A stretch of 64,000 nt of DNA from positions 62,001 to 126,000 of the forward strand of contig NZ_CABJCG010000008.1 of NCBI RefSeq assembly GCF_902364025.1. The letters are read 5' to 3'. A model generated the notes under the pieces. It made no database searches. It worked only from the letters and a program-made list of their open reading frames with translations, and had not been told where the DNA came from. Positions 26,028 to 34,073 of this stretch are shown here, piece by piece. Each line of letters begins with the position of its first letter. Within the stretch, counting starts at the first letter, position 1. The stretch comes from Enterocloster lavalensis. GTDB lineage: Bacteria > Bacillota > Clostridia > Lachnospirales > Lachnospiraceae. The translations under genes were made by a program, and so were the position numbers.

Positions 26028-26039
26028 CCCCCCCCCCCC
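26028..26039. repeat. Homopolymeric C12 tract
   Basis: Twelve consecutive C follow CCCCA, 19 bases after the response-regulator stop codon. Its length is unusual here. It could be slippage-prone in vivo or a sequencing artefact; it does not touch a reading frame. Confidence 0.85.
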
Positions 26040-26053
26040 ACCGCACACCACGC

Positions 26054-26102
26054 AAAACAGGGATGGAATCCGCTGGATCAAAGCGGATTCCATCCCTGTT
26101 TT
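26054..26102. terminator. Bidirectional terminator between regulator and GNAT gene
   Basis: Perfect 21-bp stem (AAAACAGGGATGGAATCCGCT and its complement) with a 7-nt loop, T-rich on the plus side (TTTTGTTTTTC). It separates the convergent response-regulator and acetyltransferase genes. Confidence 0.9.
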
Positions 26103-26124
26103 GTTTTTCTCATTTCCCAATATT

Positions 26125-26658
26125 TTACAGAATTTTCTGATACAGCTCAAACTGATCCAGCCCGAAATGGCTGTATCCCAAATCTACCATACCGATGTAC
26201 GAAAAACCGTATTTCTTATATAACCCGATGGCGGGGCTGTTCTTCTCATAAACGTCCAGGCGGATCGCTTTCACCTGTTTTTCACGGCAAAACGCAATGA
26301 CGGCCTCCATCAGCGCCTTGCCAATACCCGTGCCCAAAAAGTCCGGGTGGACAGCCAGGGTGTACACCACCATCACTTCCTCCGCCGTCAGGTCCAGACC
26401 CCAGTCCACTGTCCCGTAAGCTGGTTCCGTCTTATGCTCCAGGATCACGGTCCCGGCGATGCGGCCATCCCGCCGGAGCACGTACAGGGTTCCCTGGTTC
26501 ACCCCATTTTCGGCGTCCTCCCGGGCCGGATAGACATCCTTCTTCCAGCCGGGATAATTGGTATGATACGCCAGATAACGGTTGATACTGTCGTAAAGCA
26601 ACGCAACCTCGTCAAGGTCCGCCGCGGTCGCCTGTTCCAATACCGGATTCATTTCCAT
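26125..26658 (-). CDS. GNAT family N-acetyltransferase
   Basis: 177-residue acetyl-CoA-dependent acetyltransferase. The central motif A reads VYTLAVHPDFLGTGIGKALM, with the Q/R-x-x-G-x-G/A-like loop (LGTGIGKA) that binds pantetheine pyrophosphate. The next segment, AIRLDVYEKNSPAIGLYKKYGF, is the usual motif B with the asparagine and tyrosine positions. The substrate is unknown. It is followed by the shared terminator and lies upstream-adjacent to a VOC protein gene in the same direction, 92 bp apart. Confidence 0.92.
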   Translation of the reverse strand: MEMNPVLEQATAADLDEVALLYDSINRYLAYHTNYPGWKKDVYPAREDAENGVNQGTLYVLRRDGRIAGTVILEHKTEPAYGTVDWGLDLTAEEVMVVYTLAVHPDFLGTGIGKALMEAVIAFCREKQVKAIRLDVYEKNSPAIGLYKKYGFSYIGMVDLGYSHFGLDQFELYQKIL

Positions 26659-26750
26659 TTCCTCTTATCTTTCATTACTGCTGCTTCCTCTGCCGGACCC
26701 TTCCCACCGTTCTCCCTTTTCAGGCGCAGAAAACAGCCGCCCAGCCCCGA

Positions 26751-27194
26751 TCAGGACCAGCTTTGCAGCTCCAAAATATTTCCCTCGCAGTCCGACGCGT
26801 AGACAAAGACCGCGCGCTTTCCGCCCGGGTACTCCGCCGTCACCAGCTCCCCGATCTGCCCTCCGCCGTTCTCCAGTACCCGCTTTAAAGTCTCCTCCAC
26901 ATCGTCCACCTCAAAGGCCAGATGAGCCAACCCGCAGCGGTTAATTTTCGTGTCCGATTCCTCCATATGGTCATAGGAAAATATTTCCAATGTCGGGTGG
27001 TCCTCCCCGTATCCAGGCAGGCAGAGGTGTTCCCCTACAATATGCGCGCCGGAAAGTCCGGTCAGCCTATCCAGCCACTCCCCCCGCAAATCTCTCGTCT
27101 CCCCAATGCTCCTGCAGTGAAATACTTCTTTATAAAAGGCGATCAGCTTTTTGTGGTCCCTGGCGATCATATTCGTATGCGCATAGCGAAACAT
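26751..27194 (-). CDS. VOC superfamily (glyoxalase-like) protein
   Basis: 147-residue metal-dependent dioxygenase/isomerase fold made of two beta-alpha-beta-beta-beta units. The segments are YAHTNMIARDHKKLIAFYKEV, with His near the N-terminus as a possible metal ligand, GLAHLAFEVDDVEETLKRVL with His in the second unit, and FVYASDCEGNILELQSW with the C-terminal Glu ligand. This set matches catalytic glyoxalase I-like members. The substrate is unknown. It has its own AAAGGAGGTGC ribosome site. Confidence 0.88.
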   Translation of the reverse strand: MFRYAHTNMIARDHKKLIAFYKEVFHCRSIGETRDLRGEWLDRLTGLSGAHIVGEHLCLPGYGEDHPTLEIFSYDHMEESDTKINRCGLAHLAFEVDDVEETLKRVLENGGGQIGELVTAEYPGGKRAVFVYASDCEGNILELQSWS

Positions 27195-27302
27195 GTGCCT
27201 GCACCTCCTTTATATTCTGTATTTCCCCATTCTACCACAAACTCCGGGCGCGCGGAATACATGGCCGGTTATTTTGTCACAGCTATTTCGTCACAGCGCA
27301 AA

Positions 27303-27340
27303 AAACGGCGGCCCATCAAACCGATGACCCGCCGCCGTTT
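27303..27340 (-). terminator. Terminator of the UGL/GH35 operon
   Basis: AAACGGCGGC and GCCGCCGTTT form a perfect 10-bp stem around an 18-nt loop, followed on the minus strand by TTTGCGC. It lies 12 bp past the GH35 stop. Confidence 0.7.
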
Positions 27341-27351
27341 CCATATTAATT

Positions 27352-29124
27352 CTATTCGTATTCCACATACACCGGACAGTCCTCCAGCCACAGCGCCCCG
27401 GCCGTCTTTCCTTCGGTCTCGAACACGATCAGCTGATTTTTGCCCTCCCGCAGCAGCGGGGCCGGTATGTACAGGTATTGCACCGGGCCCTCGGACCAGT
27501 AGCGGCCCAGGTTGAAGCCGTTGATAAAGGCGACGCCCTTACCCAGCTCCCGGCAGTTTAAGAAGGTGTCCTTTGGCTGATCCACCTGGAACTCGTAGCG
27601 GTAGAACGCCGGGGTGTCCTGAATCCATTCCTTCTCAAAATCCACCTGTTCCACGTTGTCAAGAGGCAGCGCGTACTGCTCCCAGCCGCTCTCAAAGTGG
27701 ATGTCCACCATGACGCCGGTCCGGATTCCCTTGCGCTGGGTGGGGGCCTGGAGCTTGTAACCGTAGTTCACCCGGCCCATGTTCTCCACCAGCAGGTCCA
27801 GCCGGTTCTCCGGGCCGAAGAACAGCTCCAGCTCCTCGCCGGGATTGTTCTGGTACTGGGTTCCCTCGAACACGCCGTTGAGGTAATACTGCACCCGGTC
27901 CGAAGCCTGGACCGCCTTCACCTTCATTTTCCGGTTGTAGCCCTTTACCTGGGTGCGGTACAGCATGTAGCCGTAACCATTTCCCGCCTCCTCCATGGTC
28001 ATGGGGTAAGCGCTTCTCTGGCACTCCGCCAGATCGTCCAGGCAGGAGAACAGGGATACCTTTCCGGTCAGCTCCGCCTTTCCGTAGGCGGCCCGCTCAT
28101 GCACCCTGGGCTCCCCGGTGGGAATCTCCGGGAACAATTCCCGGATCACCTCCCGGACCTGATAGAACTTCTCCGTGGGCTGCCCCCACTCAGTCAGGAT
28201 AGCGTCGTAGTTATAGGACGTGATCTGGGGCAGGTCGGTGTAGCCCCTGGCAGAGCAGCCGTTATAAAACCCGAAGTTGGTGCCGCCCTGGAACATGTAG
28301 AGGTTGATGCTGGCCCGCTCTAAGAGCTGACGCACCTCCATGGCCAGGTCCTCCGCGTCCCGGGTGATGATCTTCTCCCTCCAGCGGTTGAACCAGCCAT
28401 CCCAGAACTCCATGCACATGAGAGGCCATTTGCGCCCATGGCGCTTGAAAAATGCCTCCAGCACGTCCATATTCTCATCGGAACGGGAGCCGAAATTGGC
28501 GGTGGCGAGCACGCCGTCCTCAATCAGGCTTCCCGACTCCAGCGCCGCGTCCCACGCGCCGTCCGATGTGAAAAACGGAACCTCCGCCCCGAAGCGCTCC
28601 ATCAGGGACTTGATCTGGCGGAGGTACTCCTTGTCGTTGCCGAAGGAGCCGTATTCATTTTCCACCTGCATCATGATCACGGGGCCGCCGCGGGTGATCT
28701 GAAGGTCCGCGATCTGCCGGAACAGCTCCCGGTAATAGGCCTCCACCTTTTCCAGAAACAGGGGGGTATTGGTCCGCACCTTCATATCCGGGTAGCGCAG
28801 CAGCCAGGCGGGAAGGCCGCCAAGCTCCCACTCCGCGCAGATAAAGGGGCTGGGGCGCAGGATCACGTGCAGCCCCATGGACCCGGCCAGGCGCACAAAA
28901 GCCGCCACATCCCGGCTGCCGGAGAAGTCGAACTCCCCTTCCTCCGGCTCGTGGATATTCCAGGGAATGTAGGTCTCCACGGCATTGAACCCCATGGCCT
29001 TTAAGTTGTAAAGGCAGTCCTCCCAGTATTCCGGCATCAGGCGGAAATAATGGACCGCGCCGGAGAGCAGCTTCACAGGCTGCCCGTCCAGGCAAAACGC
29101 TTCATTGATCTCAAATCTACTCAT
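27352..29124 (-). CDS. GH35 beta-galactosidase
   Basis: 590-residue cytoplasmic glycoside hydrolase family 35 enzyme. There is no signal peptide. The barrel has GAVHYFRLMPEYWEDCLYNL, FNAVETYIPWNIHEP, the acid/base Glu in MMQVENEYGSFGND, and the nucleophile Glu in LMCMEFWDGWFNRW. The C-terminus carries the usual jelly-roll domains, ending FINGFNLGRYW. The start was placed at the ATG at 29124, which has a GGAGAGAG site and begins the typical sequence; the longer frame overlaps the UGL gene. Being cytoplasmic and downstream of a PTS, it acts on an imported oligosaccharide with a terminal beta-galactosyl unit. Confidence 0.93.
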   Translation of the reverse strand: MSRFEINEAFCLDGQPVKLLSGAVHYFRLMPEYWEDCLYNLKAMGFNAVETYIPWNIHEPEEGEFDFSGSRDVAAFVRLAGSMGLHVILRPSPFICAEWELGGLPAWLLRYPDMKVRTNTPLFLEKVEAYYRELFRQIADLQITRGGPVIMMQVENEYGSFGNDKEYLRQIKSLMERFGAEVPFFTSDGAWDAALESGSLIEDGVLATANFGSRSDENMDVLEAFFKRHGRKWPLMCMEFWDGWFNRWREKIITRDAEDLAMEVRQLLERASINLYMFQGGTNFGFYNGCSARGYTDLPQITSYNYDAILTEWGQPTEKFYQVREVIRELFPEIPTGEPRVHERAAYGKAELTGKVSLFSCLDDLAECQRSAYPMTMEEAGNGYGYMLYRTQVKGYNRKMKVKAVQASDRVQYYLNGVFEGTQYQNNPGEELELFFGPENRLDLLVENMGRVNYGYKLQAPTQRKGIRTGVMVDIHFESGWEQYALPLDNVEQVDFEKEWIQDTPAFYRYEFQVDQPKDTFLNCRELGKGVAFINGFNLGRYWSEGPVQYLYIPAPLLREGKNQLIVFETEGKTAGALWLEDCPVYVEYE

Positions 29125-29141
29125 GCTTTGTCTCTCTCCTG

Positions 29142-30254
29142 TCACAAAAACGGGATCCAATCCGGGTTCGCCAGCCGCATCAGGCCTTCCATATAGAAAT
29201 AATCTCCCCAAAGGTTCGGTTCGTCCACGCCCTTGTTCTCCCCATAGGCGTACACGCCGTGAAGCAGAAGGCCCTCGCTGTCCGGCTCTGCCTCAGACGA
29301 GGCCAGATCGCGGCAGGTCTTTAGCATTTCCTCCGCCATCTCCCGGCGACCCATCTCCAGCATGCCACAGGCCGCCACGGCCAGTGCCGAGCTGTCCCAG
29401 GGCTGGCCATCCCCGTCCGTGAACACCAGATCCCAGTAGGGCATGCCGCTTGCGGGCAGATGCTCCAGGAAATACCGCACCACCCGGTCGTGGCGCTCCT
29501 GCTCCTCCGCCGTAAAGGCCCTGCCGGACACCCTGACGTGCAGCGGCATGCCGTAAATAGCCCAGGCCTGCCCCCTGGCCCAGCAGGAATTGTCGCTGTA
29601 GCCCTGGTGGGTGGCCCCGCGGGAGGGCGCGCCGGTTTCGCTGTCAAAATAGTAGGTATGGTAGGTGGAGCCGTCCTCCCGGATAATCAGGCGGATCACA
29701 TTTTCATAGTGGCGCTGCGCCATTTCCCGGTAATGGGCTTCCCCGGTGATCTCAGCCGCCGTGTACAGAAGGGGCAGGTTTAACAGGGAATCGATGATCA
29801 GGCGGTATTCCTTGGGGTCCCCGGACTTGCCCCAGGCCTGGATGAAACCGCCCTTTTCCTGGAAACGGGCTGCCAGCACGTCCGCCGCCCTCACGGCCAG
29901 GTCCCGCTGGCCCTCGTCGCCGGTGATGCGATAAGCCGCCACCACGGACGGGCTGTAGAGGAACCCGATGTCGTGGTGGTCCAGGACGAAGTGATCGTCC
30001 AGGCGCTGCCTGAAGCTGTCCGTGTTCTTTAGGGCCAGGGCTTTGAATGCCTCATCCCCGGTGTGCAGATAGGCCATCCAGAGCATGCCGGTCCAGAAGC
30101 CGTTGGTCCAGTCGTCGTTTTTCTTGATCCGGTACTTGCCGCCGGTGGCGCAGGCCGACGGGAAATCCGTGCCGTACCGCTCCATGTTCCGCTTAAGTAC
30201 GCCGCAGATGCGGTCCAGCTCCTCCGCCATCCATGTAAGCTTCTCTTCTCTCAT
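29142..30254 (-). CDS. Unsaturated glucuronyl hydrolase, GH88
   Basis: 370-residue GH88 enzyme that hydrates the vinyl ether of 4,5-unsaturated uronic acids produced by polysaccharide lyases, releasing the partner sugar. The two catalytic aspartates of the family are visible: Asp 95 in HHDIGFLYSP and Asp 155 in IIDSLLNLPLLY, plus NDDWTNGFWTGMLW near the N-terminus. There is no signal peptide, so it acts on imported unsaturated disaccharide. It follows mannose-type PTS genes as in streptococcal hyaluronan/chondroitin disaccharide loci, but no lyase is present in this window. Confidence 0.92.
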   Translation of the reverse strand: MREEKLTWMAEELDRICGVLKRNMERYGTDFPSACATGGKYRIKKNDDWTNGFWTGMLWMAYLHTGDEAFKALALKNTDSFRQRLDDHFVLDHHDIGFLYSPSVVAAYRITGDEGQRDLAVRAADVLAARFQEKGGFIQAWGKSGDPKEYRLIIDSLLNLPLLYTAAEITGEAHYREMAQRHYENVIRLIIREDGSTYHTYYFDSETGAPSRGATHQGYSDNSCWARGQAWAIYGMPLHVRVSGRAFTAEEQERHDRVVRYFLEHLPASGMPYWDLVFTDGDGQPWDSSALAVAACGMLEMGRREMAEEMLKTCRDLASSEAEPDSEGLLLHGVYAYGENKGVDEPNLWGDYFYMEGLMRLANPDWIPFL

Positions 30255-30284
30255 AAACGCTCCTCTTTGTCTGCGTTTTCCTGA

Positions 30285-30309
30285 TAAAAAAGAGCGTCCG
30301 CGCCGCTCT
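30285..30309 (-). terminator. Intra-operon terminator/attenuator between PTS and UGL genes
   Basis: On the minus strand AGAGCG, a 7-nt loop and CGCTCT are followed by six T. The hairpin sits between the EIIB stop and the UGL start. It would lower expression of the hydrolase genes relative to the transporter. Confidence 0.65.
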
Positions 30310-30337
30310 CTTTTACCGTCTCACGCGTTACCGCGGG

Positions 30338-30814
30338 TTAGAAAAAATTCTCGATTCCCGTGGCCGGGTCGTCGGGCACCATCTGAGCCGTCACCTTGAT
30401 TCCGGCGGCCAGCAGCCGGTCCACGGCGGCCTTCTCCTCGGGGGTCATGCTGACGGACTTCTTGTACTGGGTGGTTCCTGGACGGTTGGACATGTTGCCG
30501 ATGTTCACCGGCAGCAGCTGCACGCCCATTTCCAGCATTTTCACCAGGGTTACGGGGCTCTTCACGATCAGCATCACGCGCTGGCCGTCGTAGTTGCCGT
30601 TCTGGATGTTGGCCACAGCCTTCTCCAGGGGCAGAATGGAGGTGTTGACGCCGGCGGGGGCCGCCATGCGCAGAATCGCCTTCTCGTTGTCATTTGCAGC
30701 TACCGCGTCGTCGATGACCATGATGCGGTTTACCTTCAGTCCGGTGGACCAGCGGGTGGCCACCTGTCCGTGGATCAGGCGGTCGTCAATCCGAATGTGT
30801 ACGAATCCTTTCAT
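30338..30814 (-). CDS. PTS mannose-family EIIB component
   Basis: 158-residue cytoplasmic EIIB that receives phosphate from EIIA and gives it to the incoming sugar. The phosphorylated histidine is His 15 in DDRLIHGQVATRW, with the following INRIMVIDDAVA and ILPLEKAVANI segments typical of AgaB/ManX-B proteins. It forms one transporter with EIIC, EIID and EIIA upstream. Members near GH88 genes take up N-acetylgalactosamine-type or unsaturated glycosaminoglycan disaccharides. Confidence 0.93.
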   Translation of the reverse strand: MKGFVHIRIDDRLIHGQVATRWSTGLKVNRIMVIDDAVAANDNEKAILRMAAPAGVNTSILPLEKAVANIQNGNYDGQRVMLIVKSPVTLVKMLEMGVQLLPVNIGNMSNRPGTTQYKKSVSMTPEEKAAVDRLLAAGIKVTAQMVPDDPATGIENFF

Positions 30815-30841
30815 TGTGTTTCCTCCTTCTTTATATGAACA

Positions 30842-31639
30842 TTAAGCAAATACTTTCAGGTTGTAGGCCAGAATGCCAACCACTACCAGCAGCAGGGTGA
30901 CTCTGGTCGAGTTCATTTTCTTTCTTCCCAGCATCCAGTAGGCGAAGAACACCACCAGGGTGGGGGCCAGTGACGGCATGATCTTGTCTGCCAGCTCCTG
31001 GACGGAAATGCTCACCTCGCCCCAGGAGAACTCGTAGGCGAACCGGGCGTTAACCACGGAGGGGATCAGGGCGCCGATCACGGTGATACCTAAAATGTTG
31101 GCAGCCTTGGTGATCTTTTTCAGGCGGTTTCCGATCTCGCTGACGATCTTCGCGCCCTCCCGGTAGCCCAGGGAGAAGAAATTCTTCATGCAGAACATGC
31201 GCAGCAGGCCGAAGAAGATCCAGAGCACCAGAGCCAGGGGGCTTCCCTCTAAAGCCATGTAGGAGGCGATGGAGCCGATGATGGTGGACGGGATCACGTG
31301 GAACAAGGTGTCGCCGATTCCGGCCAGGGGGCCCATCATACCGGTCTTTAAGGCTGCGATGGTATCCGCGGCCTCCGCTCCCGTCTGGTCCTGCAGGGCG
31401 CAGTCCACGCCCATGATGATGGGAGCCATGGTGTTGTTGGTGTTGAAGAACTGGAGCTCGGTCTTGGCTAAGGTCTTGCGGGCCTCCTCGTCCTTCTGCT
31501 TTTTGATCATGGGCAGCATACTGAAGTAGTAGCCGAGACCCTGCATTTTCTCATAGTTCCAGCCTGCGCCTCCCAGGAAATACCATCTCCAGAATACGCT
31601 TTTTCCCTCTTTTGTCAAACCGTTATTCGTATTACTCAT
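30842..31639 (-). CDS. PTS mannose-family EIID component
   Basis: 265-residue membrane component. It begins with a cytoplasmic stretch (FWRWYFLGGAGWNYEKMQGLGY) diagnostic for EIID, has GVDCALQDQTG and MMGPLAGIGDTLFHVIPSTI, and ends with helices. The start was moved to the ATG at 31639, which has an AGGAGGTG site and overlaps the EIIC stop by 8 bp; the longer frame would begin 21 bp earlier. EIID and EIIC together form the channel for mannose-family sugars. Confidence 0.92.
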   Translation of the reverse strand: MSNTNNGLTKEGKSVFWRWYFLGGAGWNYEKMQGLGYYFSMLPMIKKQKDEEARKTLAKTELQFFNTNNTMAPIIMGVDCALQDQTGAEAADTIAALKTGMMGPLAGIGDTLFHVIPSTIIGSIASYMALEGSPLALVLWIFFGLLRMFCMKNFFSLGYREGAKIVSEIGNRLKKITKAANILGITVIGALIPSVVNARFAYEFSWGEVSISVQELADKIMPSLAPTLVVFFAYWMLGRKKMNSTRVTLLLVVVGILAYNLKVFA

Positions 31640-32420
31640 CGCCCATTTCACCTCCTGCATTTACTGTAACCTGCGCCGCTGCGGGCGTCTCGTCCTTCTC
31701 GGACTGGAAGCTTAAGATTGCGAACGCCAGACCCACCAGGGCCGCGCCCAGCACCGGAACCTTGAGGTAGGCCGCCAGCACGAATCCTACGATCAGGTAG
31801 GAAATGTTGCGGCTCACCGGCAGGTAGCGCAGCAGGATCGCAATACCCAGGGAAGGAAGGATTCCGCCAGCGGTTTTCAGGCCGTTCATCAGCCACATGG
31901 GCAGATGGTTCACCACCAGATTTACGAAGTCGGAACCGAACACCAGGGCAAGGAATACCGGAAGCATACGGGAGATGGACTGGGGGATCAGGCCCAGCAG
32001 GTTCATCCGCGCCGCGGACTCAAAATTGCCGCTCTCAACCAGCCGCTCCGCTCTGTGCTGGAAGTATGTATTGGAGAATCTGGCCAGGATGTCCAGCTGG
32101 ATCATCAGAAGGCCGATGGGGATCGCCAGGGTCACGCCGAACTCGGCTCCCTGTCCGCTCTGGATGGCGAAGGCCGTTCCCAAAAGCGCGCCGGTCATGT
32201 AGTCCGGGATGGAAGCGCCGCCGAAGTTGCCGATTCCCAGCACCAGCAGGTTCAGCGTACCGCCCACTACCAGGCCGGTGGTCACATCGCCCAGCACCAG
32301 GCCGGCGAAGAATCCCGCCATGGTGGGTTTTACGGTTCCGAAGGTTGTGTTGTTGCCGTCATAAAATGCAAATCCCGCGTAGAGCGTAATCAGCAGAATC
32401 TGCCACCACTGTATTGTCAT
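31632..32420 (-). CDS. PTS mannose-family EIIC component
   Basis: 262-residue membrane permease with about eight helices. The family features are the N-terminal YAGFAFYDGNNTTFGTVKPT, then FFAGLVLGDVTTGLVVGGTLNLL, which carries the EIIC signature, and PDYMTGALLGTAFAIQSGQG. It lies 16 bp after EIIA and overlaps EIID. The C-terminal tail (about residues 235-262) is charged and cytoplasmic. Confidence 0.93.
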   Translation of the reverse strand: MTIQWWQILLITLYAGFAFYDGNNTTFGTVKPTMAGFFAGLVLGDVTTGLVVGGTLNLLVLGIGNFGGASIPDYMTGALLGTAFAIQSGQGAEFGVTLAIPIGLLMIQLDILARFSNTYFQHRAERLVESGNFESAARMNLLGLIPQSISRMLPVFLALVFGSDFVNLVVNHLPMWLMNGLKTAGGILPSLGIAILLRYLPVSRNISYLIVGFVLAAYLKVPVLGAALVGLAFAILSFQSEKDETPAAAQVTVNAGGEMGDE

Positions 32421-32436
32421 TGTCTATTCCTCCCTG

Positions 32437-32868
32437 TCACTCATCATCTGATCCGGCCGCCTGGGCGGTCAGGTCCATACACACAATGCTGTCTCTTGCG
32501 GCCTGCACCAGGCCGGAAAGCTCATCCGCGCTGCACACGTCCATGTCCCGCAGAACCGCTTCCACCACCATGGGCAGATTGAGGCCGCTGATCACCTTGG
32601 CCCGGTTCTTGAGGCCGTGCTTGGCCAGCAGCAGCTCCGCCCGGTTGTAGGGGGTGCCGCCCTGCAGGTCCGCAAAGATCAGGCCCTTCTTGCCTTCCGT
32701 CAGCCAGCCGGTCAGATATTCCTCCAGACGCTCCGCAAAACGCTCGATTCCCTCTTCCTCCGTCAGTTCCATGGTCGTGATCTGGTCCGCAACCGGGCCC
32801 ATGACCATGGCGACCGCGGACTTCATTCCCGTCGCAATCCCTCTGTGGGAGACTAATAACAATTCCAT
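32437..32868 (-). CDS. PTS mannose-family EIIA component
   Basis: 143-residue cytoplasmic EIIA of the ManX type. The phospho-acceptor is His 8 in MELLLVSHRGIATGMKSAV (the usual HG reads HR here). The FADLQGGTPYN segment is the family signature. It takes phosphate from HPr-His and passes it to EIIB. First PTS gene after the GntR regulator. Confidence 0.92.
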   Translation of the reverse strand: MELLLVSHRGIATGMKSAVAMVMGPVADQITTMELTEEEGIERFAERLEEYLTGWLTEGKKGLIFADLQGGTPYNRAELLLAKHGLKNRAKVISGLNLPMVVEAVLRDMDVCSADELSGLVQAARDSIVCMDLTAQAAGSDDE

Positions 32869-32901
32869 ACGCTTCCTCCATGCCGGTGCGGTGCACCGGG
32901 A

Positions 32902-33606
32902 TCAAATCGGTTCAATCTCAATGCTGAAATAATCCCATCGCTTGTAGCCTTCAATGTATTCAATGGTTCTTCCGTCGAACAGGTAGGTGTACCTCCGGAT
33001 AAAGGCGCTGGGCTCTCTGCCGTCCAGCTCCAAAAGCCTGCTCTCCTCCTCGGGAGCCGGAAATACAATCTCCGTAATCTCCTTGGAATCCGCCTGATAG
33101 AGGTCGATCCCAAAGTCCTGCCGCAGCTTGCCGTAGATGGACGTGAACTTTTCCTTGTCCTTCGCGTCCTCCTCCCGGATAAACTCGGTGATCACATAAC
33201 TGTTCTGCACGAAAATGGGCTTGTCGTCCACCAGGCGCAGGCGCTTGATGTGGTAGAATTCCTCCTCCGGCTCCAGCTCCAGCTGGGTCGCGATCCGCGG
33301 GTCCTTCATCCTGCGGATCTCCAGCACTTCCGTCCGCTCGGCCCCGTCTTTGTACTTCTCAATGTCGGAGAACTTCACAATCTTGCCCCGTTTCGCCTTG
33401 GACACATAGGTGCCCTTTCCCTGATACCTGACCAGATACCCCTCGTTGGTCAGGCACTGTAATGCCTTGATCGCGGTGATCCCGCTGACGTTGTACTTGC
33501 GTTTCAGCTCCGCCTCACTGTAAAACTTATCCCCCGGCTGGAATTTGCCGTTGTTGATCTCGTAAAGTAAGTTTTGTTTGATCTGCTGATATTTTGGAAT
33601 TGACAT
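32902..33606 (-). CDS. GntR/UTRA regulator of the mannose-type PTS operon
   Basis: 234-residue HutC-subfamily repressor. The winged helix at residues 5-72 contains KFYSEAELKRKYNVSGITAIKA and LVRYQGKGTYVSK. The UTRA domain at about 90-230 contains EEFYHIKRLRLVDDKPIFVQNSYV and ends with a typical YIEGYKRWDYF. The start was moved to the ATG at 33606 (AAAGGAGCGG site); the longer frame includes promoter DNA. It is the first gene of the PTS-UGL-GH35 operon, so it probably binds a sugar phosphate and controls its own promoter. Confidence 0.9.
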   Translation of the reverse strand: MSIPKYQQIKQNLLYEINNGKFQPGDKFYSEAELKRKYNVSGITAIKALQCLTNEGYLVRYQGKGTYVSKAKRGKIVKFSDIEKYKDGAERTEVLEIRRMKDPRIATQLELEPEEEFYHIKRLRLVDDKPIFVQNSYVITEFIREEDAKDKEKFTSIYGKLRQDFGIDLYQADSKEITEIVFPAPEEESRLLELDGREPSAFIRRYTYLFDGRTIEYIEGYKRWDYFSIEIEPI

Positions 33607-33632
33607 ACGAACCGCTCCTTTTTTATCACTTA

Positions 33633-33837
33633 GTTGGTTAATATAATAATCTGTTGTTATCATATCAAGTTTTCCCTCTCTCTTCAATCGGAAATGGCTC
33701 CTTTTCCCCTAAAATCAGCATGTTCAGCGGAATCCCTCATCCCCCTTTATGGCCCGAAACTCTATATGTGTTCCGATTAATAGGTTAATATATTAAGCTG
33801 TTAAGCAGATAGTACCACATCAAAATAGGTTTGGCAA
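33633..33837 (-). promoter_or_regulatory. Promoter and candidate operators of the PTS operon
   Basis: On the minus strand TTGCCA (33837-33832) and TACTAT (33814-33809) are 17 bp apart. Two copies of GGTTAATATA lie downstream (plus-strand coordinates 33783-33792 and 33636-33645), between promoter and start codon. They are probable GntR binding sites. The 467-bp gap they sit in (33607-34073) shows nothing else clear; an isolated TTGACA at 33868 has no good -10. Confidence 0.6.
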
Positions 33838-34073
33838 GAGGTTTTTAGAAGATTTTTTAAATATTTTTGACAGACTGAAAATATCGCTGTGTTTTGCCGG
33901 TGTTTCAAACTATTTTTTTGCGGAATTCAAACTTTTTTTTGTGACAGGGTTGGGGGAACGTGTGATATGCTGTTATGGCGGGAGCGCGGAGGAATGTGAG
34001 GTATAAAAAGCTACCGCGGGACAAACGATATGAAAATGGAGTCTTTTTATAGAAGAAGGAGGTATGGACCGCG

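Noticed and set aside
30285..30309. Riboswitch before the UGL gene
   Set aside because: Only a simple 6-bp hairpin with a T-run is present; no aptamer-like structure is visible in the 80-bp gap.
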